The notes under the pieces: model-generated
What the model saw: only the letters and a program-made list of their open reading frames with translations
Told to the model about the DNA's origin: nothing
Databases searched by the model: none
Position numbers and translations under genes: made by a program
Shown here: positions 25,175 through 34,136 of the stretch, piece after piece
How positions within the stretch are numbered: position 1 is the stretch's first letter
Layout: each line of letters starts with the position of its first letter
NCBI GenBank assembly: GCA_002353825.1
Contig: DEKJ01000028.1
Location: forward strand, 68,776 to 132,775
Direction: 5' to 3'
Length of the DNA: 64,000 nt
DNA from: Prevotella sp. UBA2725
Lineage (GTDB): Bacteria > Bacteroidota > Bacteroidia > Bacteroidales > Bacteroidaceae

Positions 25175-26455
25175 ATGAGATATTCTAAAAAGCATTTTTC
25201 AAGGATAACCACCGCATTGCTTTGTATGCTGATGCTGACGACAGCAGCCTGTGGAAGCAAGGAAAGTAAGAAGGCTACAAACCAGAGCGACAAGAAAGCT
25301 GTTGCTGTAAACGTCGATACTGCCTTACAGTCACAGCTGAAGAAGTTCTGCACACAGCCCCGTGTAAAAGGCCGCTTCGGTCTGTACGTCTATGACCTCA
25401 CAGCCAACAAGCCTGTGACGGCCGTTGACATCGACCATGCCCAGCCTATCGCTTCCTGCACAAAGCTCCTGGCCAGTGTGGCAGCGCTCAACAAGCTCGG
25501 AGCCGACTACACCTACCGAACGACGCTCTATACCCGTGGCAAGGTGGAGAAAGACACGCTCCGTGGAGACATCATGCTCATGGCAGGCCTCGACCCGATG
25601 CTCAAAACCGAGGACTTGACGATCTTCACCCGTCACCTCCACCAGATGGGCATCCGTTATATCGACGGCAAATGCTTGCTGAATCTCAAACTGAAAGAGA
25701 AGGTGAAAGCCGAACAGCACTGGTATCCCTGGGATCTCTCATTCTCATCCTACGGTATCCTTTTCAAAGGACCCGATGCCATCAGCACAGCCATGAAAAG
25801 AGCACTCGCTGCCACGGGCATCCGCATGAAAGGCGACTGCGAGGTTGGTGCACCATCGTCCAAGGAGGCGAAGGAGTGGACAGGCCGTTTCCGCTACATG
25901 CACCCCGTATCCAGCGTGACACGCGTCATGTGGAAGAACTCAAGCAACACAAAGGCAACCAGTCTGCTCTATACCCTTGGCTATGCCGTCAATCCTCACA
26001 GCAACGGTTCAGCAGACGCCTTCGCCAATGCCGGCGTGAAATATATACGTGCCTTCCTCCGCGATTCATTGAAGATGCGCGATACCGCCCTCGTCATCCA
26101 CGACGGCTGCGGCCTCTGCACCCACAACCATCTGTCACCCCGCGCCCTCGTAGCCGTGCTCACCTTCGGTTACCACCACAAGCCTATCTATAATCAGCTC
26201 ATGCGCAACCTGTCCATCTCCGGCGTAGACGGCACACTCCGTCATCTTCTCTTCGATCCGCGCCTGAAAGGAAAGATTCACGGTAAGACGGGAACGCTCT
26301 CACACCCTTACGGTATCTCTTCGCTCGCAGGCTACTGCAAGGGAGCCGACGGTCATGACCTTTGCTTCGCTTTCCTCAACTCGGAGATGTCGGTGCTTGA
26401 TGCCCACGTCCTGCAACGAAAGCTCTGCCTTATACTGGCTGGGGGCGACAAATGA
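25175..26455 (+). CDS. dacB: D-Ala-D-Ala carboxypeptidase/endopeptidase, PBP4 type (S13), lipoprotein
   Basis: A 426-residue penicillin-binding protein. A lipoprotein signal (LMLTTAACGSK, lipid Cys near 26) would anchor it in the periplasm. The three active-site motifs are present: ASCTKLL near residue 92 (Ser and Lys of SxxK), SSNTKA near 255 (SxN) and HGKTGTL near 370 (KTG). DGCGLCTHNHLSPR is the S13 segment before it. The enzyme removes terminal D-Ala and cuts peptidoglycan cross-links. At 426 residues it is a short member; the insert between SxxK and SxN is smaller than in E. coli PBP4. A terminator follows immediately. Confidence 0.93.
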   Translation: MRYSKKHFSRITTALLCMLMLTTAACGSKESKKATNQSDKKAVAVNVDTALQSQLKKFCTQPRVKGRFGLYVYDLTANKPVTAVDIDHAQPIASCTKLLASVAALNKLGADYTYRTTLYTRGKVEKDTLRGDIMLMAGLDPMLKTEDLTIFTRHLHQMGIRYIDGKCLLNLKLKEKVKAEQHWYPWDLSFSSYGILFKGPDAISTAMKRALAATGIRMKGDCEVGAPSSKEAKEWTGRFRYMHPVSSVTRVMWKNSSNTKATSLLYTLGYAVNPHSNGSADAFANAGVKYIRAFLRDSLKMRDTALVIHDGCGLCTHNHLSPRALVAVLTFGYHHKPIYNQLMRNLSISGVDGTLRHLLFDPRLKGKIHGKTGTLSHPYGISSLAGYCKGADGHDLCFAFLNSEMSVLDAHVLQRKLCLILAGGDK

Positions 26456-26477
26456 ATAATAATTGATTGATAACAAG

Positions 26478-26517
26478 CAACTCACATGGACCCTGCCTGT
26501 GAGTTGTTTCTTTTTTT
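26478..26517 (+). terminator. Intrinsic terminator shared with AraC gene end
   Basis: CAACTCACA and TGTGAGTTG form a 9-bp stem followed by TTTCTTTTTTT, 23 bases after the dacB stop. The stop codon of the convergent AraC-type gene (26482-26484) lies inside the left arm, so the two convergent genes share the structure. Confidence 0.85.
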
Positions 26518-27603
26518 GCTCCGATATTCTGTCGGCGTCATACCGTATACCGACTTGAATGCCCGATACATAGAAGGAATGTTCTTATAACCCGCACTGG
26601 CAGAAACATCGGCAATGCTGTCGTCGGTCGTTTCAAGCAACCGAGCCACAAACTTAAGTTTACAAATACTTAACCACTGACTGAACGACATCTGACGCGT
26701 CTGATAGATATAATCGGACAATTCATCCCTAGAAACATTCAGCTTCTCCGCTACTTCTTCGAGCGAAGGATTGCCGTCAAAAAACGGTGTGTCTTTTATC
26801 TGAGACTCTATTCTCTTAAGTTCATGCTCTATAGCAACAGGATAGAATGTACCCTTCTGCTTCATGCGCATCTGATTCACGAAGCGAGAGAAGACAACAA
26901 CAGAACTGGAGACAAGTGCAATCATCGCTACATTGCAGAAGGTGTAATAGGCAAGAGATCCCGTGTAATTGGAAACCATCGTGAGCGACAGCACAAGCAT
27001 GTAGATGAAGACATTGCGGTGCTCGCTATGTTTTTGCTTCTTTTCAAGAAATGTAAGACGGGGTCTATTTTTTTTATTATCGTACTGACGGGCATTGTAA
27101 AGTACCCCAAGATAAAAAATATAAAGGAAGGAAAGAAGAACAACGATAGTGCAGCGCCCTATATGCAAAATGCGTGTTTCAGGAGAAGAGAACTGTGAAG
27201 CTAACTCCTGATAGGAATAAACCGGCTGATAATGACTCGTAAAGTGCATCACTATGATAAAGACAAGAAGCATGACCGGCAAGAGAAGACCAAACAGCCA
27301 GTTATAAATACTTTTATAATACCAACGACCGAAATAGCCTGAGGCAAGAATCGAAAACGTTACAAACGTGATAACGTCCAAGCAGAGCGCCATCATCGGA
27401 AAGAGCTCTACACCCTTCGGAGAGACTGATGAGTAGCGCGCGACCGTCGCCAGAAGATAGAATCCAAATATTACATGAAAAGAACGGCGGCGGAGTTTTA
27501 ACACTCCATCGTCAACATCCTTTCCATAAAAGGATTCATAAATTATGACGCATACCAGCAACAAAGATAGCAGGGCCGTCGTGATATGGTAGGCAACAAG
27601 CAT
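26482..27603 (-). CDS. Membrane-anchored AraC-family regulator
   Basis: A 373-residue protein. The first half has about six to seven hydrophobic segments (for example ITTALLSLLLVCVIIYESFY at the start and WLFGLLLPVMLLVFIIVMHF near 100), so it sits in the inner membrane. The last 110 residues form a two-helix-turn-helix AraC DNA-binding domain: LEEVAEKLNVSRDELSDYIY near 280 and IADVSASAGYKNIPSMYRAF near 325, followed by GMTPTEYR. Membrane-bound AraC regulators of this build are common in Prevotella. The signal sensed is unknown. It is transcribed alone from a -7 box at 27633-27640, convergent with dacB. Confidence 0.9.
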   Translation of the reverse strand: MLVAYHITTALLSLLLVCVIIYESFYGKDVDDGVLKLRRRSFHVIFGFYLLATVARYSSVSPKGVELFPMMALCLDVITFVTFSILASGYFGRWYYKSIYNWLFGLLLPVMLLVFIIVMHFTSHYQPVYSYQELASQFSSPETRILHIGRCTIVVLLSFLYIFYLGVLYNARQYDNKKNRPRLTFLEKKQKHSEHRNVFIYMLVLSLTMVSNYTGSLAYYTFCNVAMIALVSSSVVVFSRFVNQMRMKQKGTFYPVAIEHELKRIESQIKDTPFFDGNPSLEEVAEKLNVSRDELSDYIYQTRQMSFSQWLSICKLKFVARLLETTDDSIADVSASAGYKNIPSMYRAFKSVYGMTPTEYRSKKRNNSQAGSM

Positions 27604-27632
27604 TTGTCAAGGCGTTTACTCTTTAATGGCTG

Positions 27633-27640
27633 CAAAGTTA
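27633..27640 (-). promoter_or_regulatory. Bacteroidetes -7 box (TAACTTTG)
   Basis: The minus strand reads CACTAACTTTG 29 bases before the AraC-type gene. Confidence 0.7.
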
Positions 27641-27703
27641 GTGAAAATCTATTAATTACAAACTCTTTTTGTTAGGAATTTTTACACTGAATGTGCAAAA
27701 AAA

Positions 27704-27728
27704 TAGGACGGGCTCATCACCCGTCCTA
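27704..27728 (-). terminator. Intrinsic terminator after putA
   Basis: TAGGACGGG and CCCGTCCTA form a 9-bp stem with a 7-base loop. On the minus strand it is followed by a T-run of eight, 23 bases after the putA stop. Confidence 0.88.
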
Positions 27729-27751
27729 AATTGTGTATCATTATCGTATAA

Positions 27752-30700
27752 TTACTTATACTCTTCTTCTATCCGCGGTGCCTTGTCCTGACCACTGCCA
27801 TAGCGGTGATACTCGAAGGCAATGCTCTGTTCCTTGAGATAATGGATGAGCTCCACACGACCGTCCTTCACAGGAACCTCCGTGGCGATGAACTTATTGG
27901 TCTCCGCTGCCCTGCGATACATAGCTTCCGGGATGTCCGGCGAGCAAGTACGGATACGCTCATAACCCGGCATCGACTCGATGAAGGCGTCGAGGCTCTC
28001 GGTCTTCACGCTGGCGCCAAGACGCTGAAGACGCTCCACGAGTTTCGGCCGTTTGTCGCTCGCATCGAAGCTCACCGTGAGCGGCGTGCCACAGATCTGC
28101 GCGGCTGTCGCCACCATGACGGCCTGCTCGTCGGTGTCGCCCTTGAAGAGGCGAAGCGCCATGCCACCCGTCAGAGGCAGATAACGGAAGACGTTCTGCT
28201 CACCACTACACTTGTTCCAGTCGCGCGGACGACTGAACTCCGTGACCCACGCACGGCGATAGCTGATATCGTATTTGGTCGTGCTGCCCGGCTTATCGGT
28301 GATGACGGTGAACTGCTGACAGTAGTTGGGTCCACCGGCCTTGATGCCGGGGCCGAAGGCTGAGAGCTTCATGCCACCGAAAGGCTGACGGTTGACAATA
28401 GCTCCCGTGATGCCACGGTTGATATAGAGGTTACCGGCCATGATGCTGTCACGCCATTTGCGCCGTTCGTTCTCATCGAGGGTCTGTATGCCGGACGTCA
28501 GTCCGTAGTCGAGTCCGTTGACGAGGTCGATGGCCTCATCGAGCGTGTCAAATGGAGCCACAGAGAGCATCGGGCCGAAGAGCTCGGTGCGGAACGAATA
28601 GTTCTCAGGGCGCACACCAAGCTTCACTGTCGGAGCAAGGATATAATGGTTCTTGTCGACGAAGTGAGGTCTTACGAGCCACTCCTCGCCCGGTTCAAGC
28701 TTCTCAATGGCCTTGAGCAGTTTCTCGTTGTGGTTCGTGATCATCGGGCCGACGATATTGCCGGCATTCCATACGCCACCGACCTTGAGACTTGTGGCAC
28801 AGTCGCGCAGTTTCTCGCGGAAGTCGGGGCGGTTGTAGACGGAGCGTTCCACGAGGAGAAGCGAGCAGGCCGAGCACTTCTGTCCGGCATTGCCGAAAGC
28901 TGAATGGCAGGCACACATGATGCCGTGGTCCATATCTGCCGAAGCCGTGATGATGATGACATTCTTACCTCCCGTCTCCGCCGACAGCGGCGTCCTAGGT
29001 TTGGCACGGAGGATCTGCTGAGCCGTGTCGGTGCCGCCTGTAAGGATGATATGCTTGATCTCCGGAGCCTGCGTCAGTTTGGGCAATGCGTCCCGTTCCG
29101 TGATGACGACCTGCAGTGCCTCTTTCGGCACGCCGGCATCCCAGAAAGCCTTGGCAAAGAGCCAGGCCACAGGAGCAGCCACGGAAGCCGGTTTGAGGAT
29201 GACGGTATTACCGGAAGCCAGTCCAGCCACAACGCCACCGCATGGGATGGCGCATGGGAAGTTCCACGGCGAGATGACGAGCACCGTGCCTTTGGCCTTG
29301 ATGTCGACATCGTCCAAGGCATAGAACTTCTTCATCGAGGTAGTATAGAAACGGCAGTAGTCGATACCTTCTGACACCTCGACGTCACCCTCCGTGACGG
29401 TCTTGCCCGTGATGGCACACATGCAACCGATGAGGTCGCCACGCATGTTGCCGAGACGGTTGGCAGCATCGTACATGATCTTGTGGCGCTCTTCTATCGT
29501 GGTGTCACGCCAATGACCCGGGTCAGCAGCGGCAATCTTCACGATCTGCTCCACCTGAGCAGCATTGGCCCGCGACATCTCGCAGATCTCGACCTCCTCT
29601 TCCTGACTGTGGTCGTAGTATTTGCAGCGACTGTCGTTGACGACGGTCTCCGCACCAATCTGCGTAGGGAGCACATCGGGCTTGTCGGCCGGGCTCTTTT
29701 TCCATTTCTTGAAGATGTCGCGCTGCCACTCCTGGTTGCAGACGCGGTCGAAGTCGGTGTCTTGCTCGTTGATCATCTCGTCCTGCGGCGGGATAGGGAT
29801 ATAAGGCTTGCGGCGGTCCTGCGTGCGGGTCGGCGTATGCGAGAGATGATCTTTCAAGGCATAAGCCTCCTCAAACTGCTTGCGCAGGAACTCCCACGTC
29901 TCCGTACCCGGCTTGAGGTTGAACGAGTGAGTGAGGAAGTTGTCGGGCGCCGTGTTCTCATCCATACGGCGCACAAGGTAAGACACGGCATAGAGGAACT
30001 GCTCGTCGTGAACGACAGGAGCGTAGAGGATAACGTGGTTGCCAAGCTGCGACTGAGCACGCCAAACATGATCGGCCATACCCTCAAGCATCTCGAAGCA
30101 GAACGTGTCTTTCGGTGTCTGATATTTCTGCGTGAGCAGATAGGCATAAGAGATGGTATAGAGGTTGTGGGAGGCCATGCCAATGTGGAGGTACTTCGAG
30201 TTCTCCGGCAGCAGACCACGCTCGATAATGTGCAGGTAGTTGGCATCGACCTCCACCTTCCTCGGGCGTACCGGCGTGGGCCAGCCGTGAAGCGACGACG
30301 TGACAGTCTCCATGTCGAGGTTACAGCCTTTCACGATACGCATCTTGATCGGTGCACCGCCACGACTGCAACGCTCCTTGGCAAAGGCGAGAAGGTCACT
30401 CTGGAAGTCCCAGGCGTCGTAGAGGTAAGCCTGCACCACGATTCCAGCCGAATAATGAAGGAACTCCGGCTTGGACAACGTAGCCTTGAAGACGCGAATC
30501 GTGAGGTCGAAGTCCTTATACTCCTCCATGTCGAGGTTGACGAACTTAGGCCGTTTGTTACCCTTCTCGTCTACATAAGGATAGTCGATAGCCGTCTGAT
30601 AGAGCTCTGACATACGGCGCACGAGCTCAGGGAACGACTCCTCATAGTTCAGCGCATGCGTCTGGGCGTAGATACCCGAGATTTTCACGGAGATATAGTT

Positions 30701-31216
30701 GATGTCCGGCTGTTTGAGAGCTTCAATAGTGTTCTGATACCGGCGGTCGGCCTCTTCATTACCGAGCACGACCTCACCGAGGAGGTTGACGTTCTGACCG
30801 ATATCCTCATGGTTGCGCTCAGCGAGGTGCTTCGTCAATGCCGGGCGGGCAGCATCGAGGATGACACGCGAGGTATCGGTACGCAGACGGTGCTTGATGA
30901 TAGGAATGGCAATAGGATAGAAATGGTAACCAAACGACTGGTACATCTTGAACAACATGCGGTCGCGAGGGGAAAGAAATTCGGGCACACCATACTCGTC
31001 GATAAGCGTCTTGATACGCTTGGCGAGCTTGCGGTTGTCACGGATCTGCGAACTCTCATCGAGCATCTTGACCAAAAACTTCTTGTCGCGCGGCTTCTCC
31101 ACCATCGTAGCATACATGTTCTGCTCGCGACGCTCTGCGGGGGTAATACTGGCCTGACTGGTGGTATACAGCTTCATCAGCCATGTCTCCACCTCTTTAA
31201 TAGTTGGTTTTTCCAT
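27752..31216 (-). CDS. putA: Bifunctional proline dehydrogenase / glutamate-semialdehyde dehydrogenase
   Basis: A 1,154-residue enzyme that oxidises proline to glutamate in two steps (EC 1.5.5.2 and 1.2.1.88). The FAD-binding proline dehydrogenase barrel spans about 90-460, with INYISVKISGIYAQ, FVNLDMEEYKDFDLTI, KMRIVKGCNLDMETV, FEMLEGMADHVWRAQ and LYAPVVHDEQFLYAVSYLVR. The aldehyde dehydrogenase domain spans about 540-1040, with VISPWNFPCAIPCGGVVAGL, ILTGGTDTAQQI, ETGGKNVIII and the active-site Cys in GNAGQKCSACSLL near 777. No N-terminal ribbon-helix-helix DNA-binding domain is present, so it is not the self-repressing type of E. coli. It provides glutamate and reducing power from peptides or proline. 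A long leader precedes it. Confidence 0.96.
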   Translation of the reverse strand: MEKPTIKEVETWLMKLYTTSQASITPAERREQNMYATMVEKPRDKKFLVKMLDESSQIRDNRKLAKRIKTLIDEYGVPEFLSPRDRMLFKMYQSFGYHFYPIAIPIIKHRLRTDTSRVILDAARPALTKHLAERNHEDIGQNVNLLGEVVLGNEEADRRYQNTIEALKQPDINYISVKISGIYAQTHALNYEESFPELVRRMSELYQTAIDYPYVDEKGNKRPKFVNLDMEEYKDFDLTIRVFKATLSKPEFLHYSAGIVVQAYLYDAWDFQSDLLAFAKERCSRGGAPIKMRIVKGCNLDMETVTSSLHGWPTPVRPRKVEVDANYLHIIERGLLPENSKYLHIGMASHNLYTISYAYLLTQKYQTPKDTFCFEMLEGMADHVWRAQSQLGNHVILYAPVVHDEQFLYAVSYLVRRMDENTAPDNFLTHSFNLKPGTETWEFLRKQFEEAYALKDHLSHTPTRTQDRRKPYIPIPPQDEMINEQDTDFDRVCNQEWQRDIFKKWKKSPADKPDVLPTQIGAETVVNDSRCKYYDHSQEEEVEICEMSRANAAQVEQIVKIAAADPGHWRDTTIEERHKIMYDAANRLGNMRGDLIGCMCAITGKTVTEGDVEVSEGIDYCRFYTTSMKKFYALDDVDIKAKGTVLVISPWNFPCAIPCGGVVAGLASGNTVILKPASVAAPVAWLFAKAFWDAGVPKEALQVVITERDALPKLTQAPEIKHIILTGGTDTAQQILRAKPRTPLSAETGGKNVIIITASADMDHGIMCACHSAFGNAGQKCSACSLLLVERSVYNRPDFREKLRDCATSLKVGGVWNAGNIVGPMITNHNEKLLKAIEKLEPGEEWLVRPHFVDKNHYILAPTVKLGVRPENYSFRTELFGPMLSVAPFDTLDEAIDLVNGLDYGLTSGIQTLDENERRKWRDSIMAGNLYINRGITGAIVNRQPFGGMKLSAFGPGIKAGGPNYCQQFTVITDKPGSTTKYDISYRRAWVTEFSRPRDWNKCSGEQNVFRYLPLTGGMALRLFKGDTDEQAVMVATAAQICGTPLTVSFDASDKRPKLVERLQRLGASVKTESLDAFIESMPGYERIRTCSPDIPEAMYRRAAETNKFIATEVPVKDGRVELIHYLKEQSIAFEYHRYGSGQDKAPRIEEEYK

Positions 31217-31670
31217 AATGATTCATGTTTAGGAGGGTTAATAATAATGGTTCAGAAACGGGTAAGGTTATCCCTAAATGCCGTATTTCACATACGACAC
31301 ACTAACTTATCCCGAAAAGGTTAACCCAGTGTCGGACTAAACATGACGGCCCTGTAGCGATGAAGCTCTGACAGGGCCTGCTTTGAAAATTTATCGAAAA
31401 AGAATCTCCTCATATATTCTTCTTCTTTAAAAGTTAAACATAATGCTTTCTTGGCACGTCTCTCTTACTATTCAGTTGCAAAGATAAAACAAATATCAAT
31501 ACGTTCCAAACAAAATGGCAATTATTTTATTAAAATGTGCGCAATTCGCTTCACAGGCGCGATCATCCGAAGGGACGGCACATCAACGTTAAACTAAATT
31601 AAAACTTGAGACTTGTTTTGCTTGTTTAAAATAATATACCGATAATTGTACCCCAAAATTTGCGACAACC
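31217..31670. other. putA leader and spacer to the next gene
   Basis: 454 bases carry no gene. The minus-strand -7 box at 31479-31486 predicts a putA leader of about 255 bases. In it, GGCCCTGT (31348-31355) and ACAGGGCC (31371-31378) form an 8-bp stem with a 15-base loop. I do not recognise a riboswitch class. The part from 31487 to 31670 is AT-rich and only precedes the small lipoprotein gene. Confidence 0.55.
31479..31486 (-). promoter_or_regulatory. Bacteroidetes -7 box (TATCTTTG)
   Basis: The minus strand reads TTTATCTTTGCAA, the only good TAnnTTTG match found upstream of putA, 262 bases before its ATG. Confidence 0.55.
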
Positions 31671-32078
31671 ATGAAAAAGACCATTCTGATTATGGGTGCA
31701 CTTGCCCTGTTGACAGCCTGCCAGCCGTCAGAGGATGAGAAGGCAGCGCCACTGATGAACAAGATAGACTCGCTCTACAAGGCGAAGAACTATCAAGCCA
31801 CCCTCAATGCCATCACTGAGCTGCGCACCCAGCATCCCAAAGCCATCGAGAGCCGGGAGAAGGCGCTGAAGATCTGGCAGGAGGCCTCACTTAAGATGAC
31901 GCAAGACGACATCGGGCGCACTGACTCTGCCCTGCAGGCTACTATTCAGCAGTGCAACGCAGAGAGGAACCTCTATAAGAAGAATATGCTTCGTGTCAAA
32001 CGCGACTCTTTGCAGACACGTTATCAGGCGCTCGTAGGCACCGTCCTCGTCATTCACCGCAAGCAGGCGGAAAAATAA
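31671..32078 (+). CDS. Small lipoprotein, function unknown
   Basis: A 135-residue protein with a lipoprotein signal (MGALALLTACQPS, lipid Cys near 17). The rest is helical and charged, with MNKIDSLYKAKNYQATLNAI resembling a single tetratricopeptide-like helix pair, then further helices up to the Lys-rich end. I recognise similar short helical lipoproteins in Prevotella and Bacteroides but no named family. It lies 66 bases before the DUF1599 gene, on the same strand but with a separate promoter between them. It may act as an envelope scaffold or binding protein; no motif shows which. Confidence 0.7.
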   Translation: MKKTILIMGALALLTACQPSEDEKAAPLMNKIDSLYKAKNYQATLNAITELRTQHPKAIESREKALKIWQEASLKMTQDDIGRTDSALQATIQQCNAERNLYKKNMLRVKRDSLQTRYQALVGTVLVIHRKQAEK

Positions 32079-32113
32079 CCTGCTTTTTCTGCCATACACT
32101 CTTAAAAAATTAG

Positions 32114-32121
32114 TAACTTTG
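32114..32121 (+). promoter_or_regulatory. Bacteroidetes -7 box (TAACTTTG)
   Basis: TAACTTTG lies 23 bases before ATG 32145 and only 11 before the alternative ATG 32133. It starts the DUF1599-DoxX run. Confidence 0.7.
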
Positions 32122-32144
32122 CATGCAATAAGATGTATACCCTT

Positions 32145-32711
32145 ATGGCAGAACAAAATAAGCAGACGGAAAACACAGACCAGGAGTTCAAGGATATCAT
32201 GGCTGAATGCCGCGACATCTTTGCAAAGAAGCTTCACGACTATGGGGCTTCGTGGCGCATTCTCCGTCCTACATCACTTACCGACCAGCTCTTCATCAAA
32301 GCCAAGCGCATACGCGACTTGGAGACGGGAGTCAAGGCAATGGTCAATGAAGGTATCCGTCCTGAGTTTCTGGGACTGGTCAACTATGGCATCATCGGAC
32401 TCATCCAGCTCTCCCACCCCGCTGTCATCAAACCCGATATGACTCCGGATGAAGCGCTTAGTCTCTATGATGGTCTTGCCAAAGAGGCTTTTGAACTGAT
32501 GCAGAAAAAAAACCACGACTATGGCGAGGCGTGGCGCGACATGCGTGTAAGCAGCTACACCGATTTTATCCTTACAAAGATTGCCCGTATCAAGGAGCTC
32601 GAGGATCTTGACGGCAAAGCCATCATCTCGGAAGGCATCGACGCCAATCTGCTCGACATCATCAATTATTCAGTCTTTGGCGCTATTCGATTGAAAGAAG
32701 AACAGGCATAA
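32145..32711 (+). CDS. DUF1599 (Nmad1) domain protein
   Basis: A 188-residue cytoplasmic protein made of two similar halves: CRDIFAKKLHDYGASWRILR near residue 23 and AFELMQKKNHDYGEAWRDMR near 122. Each is followed by SLTDQLFIKAKRIRDLE or SYTDFILTKIARIKELED and then by a GLVNYGIIGLI or DIINYSVFGAI segment. This is the DUF1599 repeat, also named nucleotide modification associated domain 1. ATG 32145 is preferred over 32133, because the latter would lie almost at the predicted transcript start. It is 6 bases before the DoxX-family gene. The real function is unknown; conserved neighbours are metabolic housekeeping genes. Confidence 0.9.
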   Translation: MAEQNKQTENTDQEFKDIMAECRDIFAKKLHDYGASWRILRPTSLTDQLFIKAKRIRDLETGVKAMVNEGIRPEFLGLVNYGIIGLIQLSHPAVIKPDMTPDEALSLYDGLAKEAFELMQKKNHDYGEAWRDMRVSSYTDFILTKIARIKELEDLDGKAIISEGIDANLLDIINYSVFGAIRLKEEQA

Positions 32712-32717
32712 TTATTT

Positions 32718-34034
32718 ATGAAAACAGACAGCACACAGCATAACTTCGGAAAACTCAGGTCTGTCGCGTTGACCATTTTGGTGAACGTGTGCCGGTTCCT
32801 GTTAGGGGCCACTTTTGTCTTCTCTGGTTTTGTAAAGGCTGTAGATCCTATAGGCACTCAATATAAGATACAAGACTATCTCGGTGCTATCAGCTTGGAA
32901 GGCGTGTTCCCCGACTGGGTGACATTAACGACCTCTGTGCTGCTCTCAGCCCTGGAATTCAGTCTTGGCGTGTTTATCTTACTCGCCATGCGCCGTCGGC
33001 TCGTGTCAAAGATCATCGTGGTCTTCATGGCTGTGATGACACTTATCACGCTGTGGCTCGCTCTCTTCAACCCTGTAAAAGACTGTGGATGCTTCGGCGA
33101 TGCCATCCATCTGACAAACTTCCAGACGCTGATGAAGAATATCGTGCTGCTCGCTGCCTCGCTCGTCGTGGCCTGGCAACCGCTCCGCATGATCCGCTTC
33201 CTCTCGCGCTCTACCCAATGGATTGCCGCCAACTACACCATTCTCTTCGTGCTTCTGCTCAGTGCGCACTGCCTTTATCATCTGCCGCTCCTCGACTTCC
33301 GTCCATATCATATCGGCATGAACATCAAGAAAGGAATGGAGATTCCTAAAGGAGCCCCACAGCCCCAGTTTGAGACGACCTTCATCCTGCAGAAGAACGG
33401 AGTAAAGAAGGAGTTTACGCTCGACAACTATCCCGACTCGTCGTGGCAGTTTGTCGACTCGAAGACAGTACAGACAAAGGAAGGCTATGTGCCCCCCATC
33501 CACGACTTTTCTATCCAGAAACCCGATGGCGATGACATCACAGACAGTGTGCTCTCAGCCCGCGGATATGTATTTCTCCTCATCTCACCCCATCTCGAGC
33601 AGGCTGACGACTCCAACTTCGGCGACATCGACCAGCTCTACGAGTACTGTCAGGAACAGAAGATTCCGTTCTATTGTCTCACAGCCTCTGGGGAGAAAGA
33701 CATCAAACACTGGGAAGACATCACCGGTGCAGAATATCCTTTCTGTTTCACCGATGAGACGACACTGAAGACCATTATCCGCAGCAATCCGGGACTGTTG
33801 CTTCTGAAGAATGGTACGATTATTCGCAAATGGAGTCACAACGATCTGCCAACGAGCACGAAACTGAACGCGCCGCTTTCGAAGCTCGACATCGGTGCAC
33901 CGCCTAAGAAAGGCATTGGAACCGTGCTTCTGCAAGTGGTGCTGTGGTTCTTTATTCCCCTCTTCCTTTTGGTCTTCGCCGACCGCACATGGGCGTGGAC
34001 AAAACGAATCAAGGAGTTAAGAGTTAGGAGATAG
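32718..34034 (+). CDS. DoxX/MauE-like membrane protein with thioredoxin-like tail
   Basis: A 438-residue membrane protein of the family named after BT_3928. The first 190 residues hold about five membrane segments, including CRFLLGATFVFSGFVKAVDP near 25, and the conserved loop NPVKDCGCFGDAIHLTNFQT near 115 with a Cys pair. A large soluble part follows (about 200-400). Within it, SARGYVFLLISPHLEQA, then IPFYCLTASGEKDIKHWE and NPGLLLLKNGTIIRKWS look like a thioredoxin-like fold without a CxxC. One last hydrophobic segment lies near 410. MauE-type proteins help form disulfides or mature electron carriers, so a role in periplasmic redox is plausible. In Bacteroidales this gene commonly lies beside tpiA, as here. 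Confidence 0.85.
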   Translation: MKTDSTQHNFGKLRSVALTILVNVCRFLLGATFVFSGFVKAVDPIGTQYKIQDYLGAISLEGVFPDWVTLTTSVLLSALEFSLGVFILLAMRRRLVSKIIVVFMAVMTLITLWLALFNPVKDCGCFGDAIHLTNFQTLMKNIVLLAASLVVAWQPLRMIRFLSRSTQWIAANYTILFVLLLSAHCLYHLPLLDFRPYHIGMNIKKGMEIPKGAPQPQFETTFILQKNGVKKEFTLDNYPDSSWQFVDSKTVQTKEGYVPPIHDFSIQKPDGDDITDSVLSARGYVFLLISPHLEQADDSNFGDIDQLYEYCQEQKIPFYCLTASGEKDIKHWEDITGAEYPFCFTDETTLKTIIRSNPGLLLLKNGTIIRKWSHNDLPTSTKLNAPLSKLDIGAPPKKGIGTVLLQVVLWFFIPLFLLVFADRTWAWTKRIKELRVRR

Positions 34035-34136
34035 GAGTTAAGAGTTAGGAGTTAGGAATTAAGTTGAAATAAAAAATAACAATTATAAAAAGACAAATTA
34101 GTAATTTGTAATTAATCACTAGTAATTAATTAAACT
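34035..34136. repeat. Short microrepeats between DoxX-type gene and tpiA
   Basis: Degenerate copies of gagttaggag/gagttaagag run from about 34014 to 34060. From 34074 a second AT-rich set (aattagtaatttgtaattaa and variants) runs up to the tpiA start. The complement of the first type reappears at 43716-43755, and the second type at 45395-45440. Confidence 0.8.
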
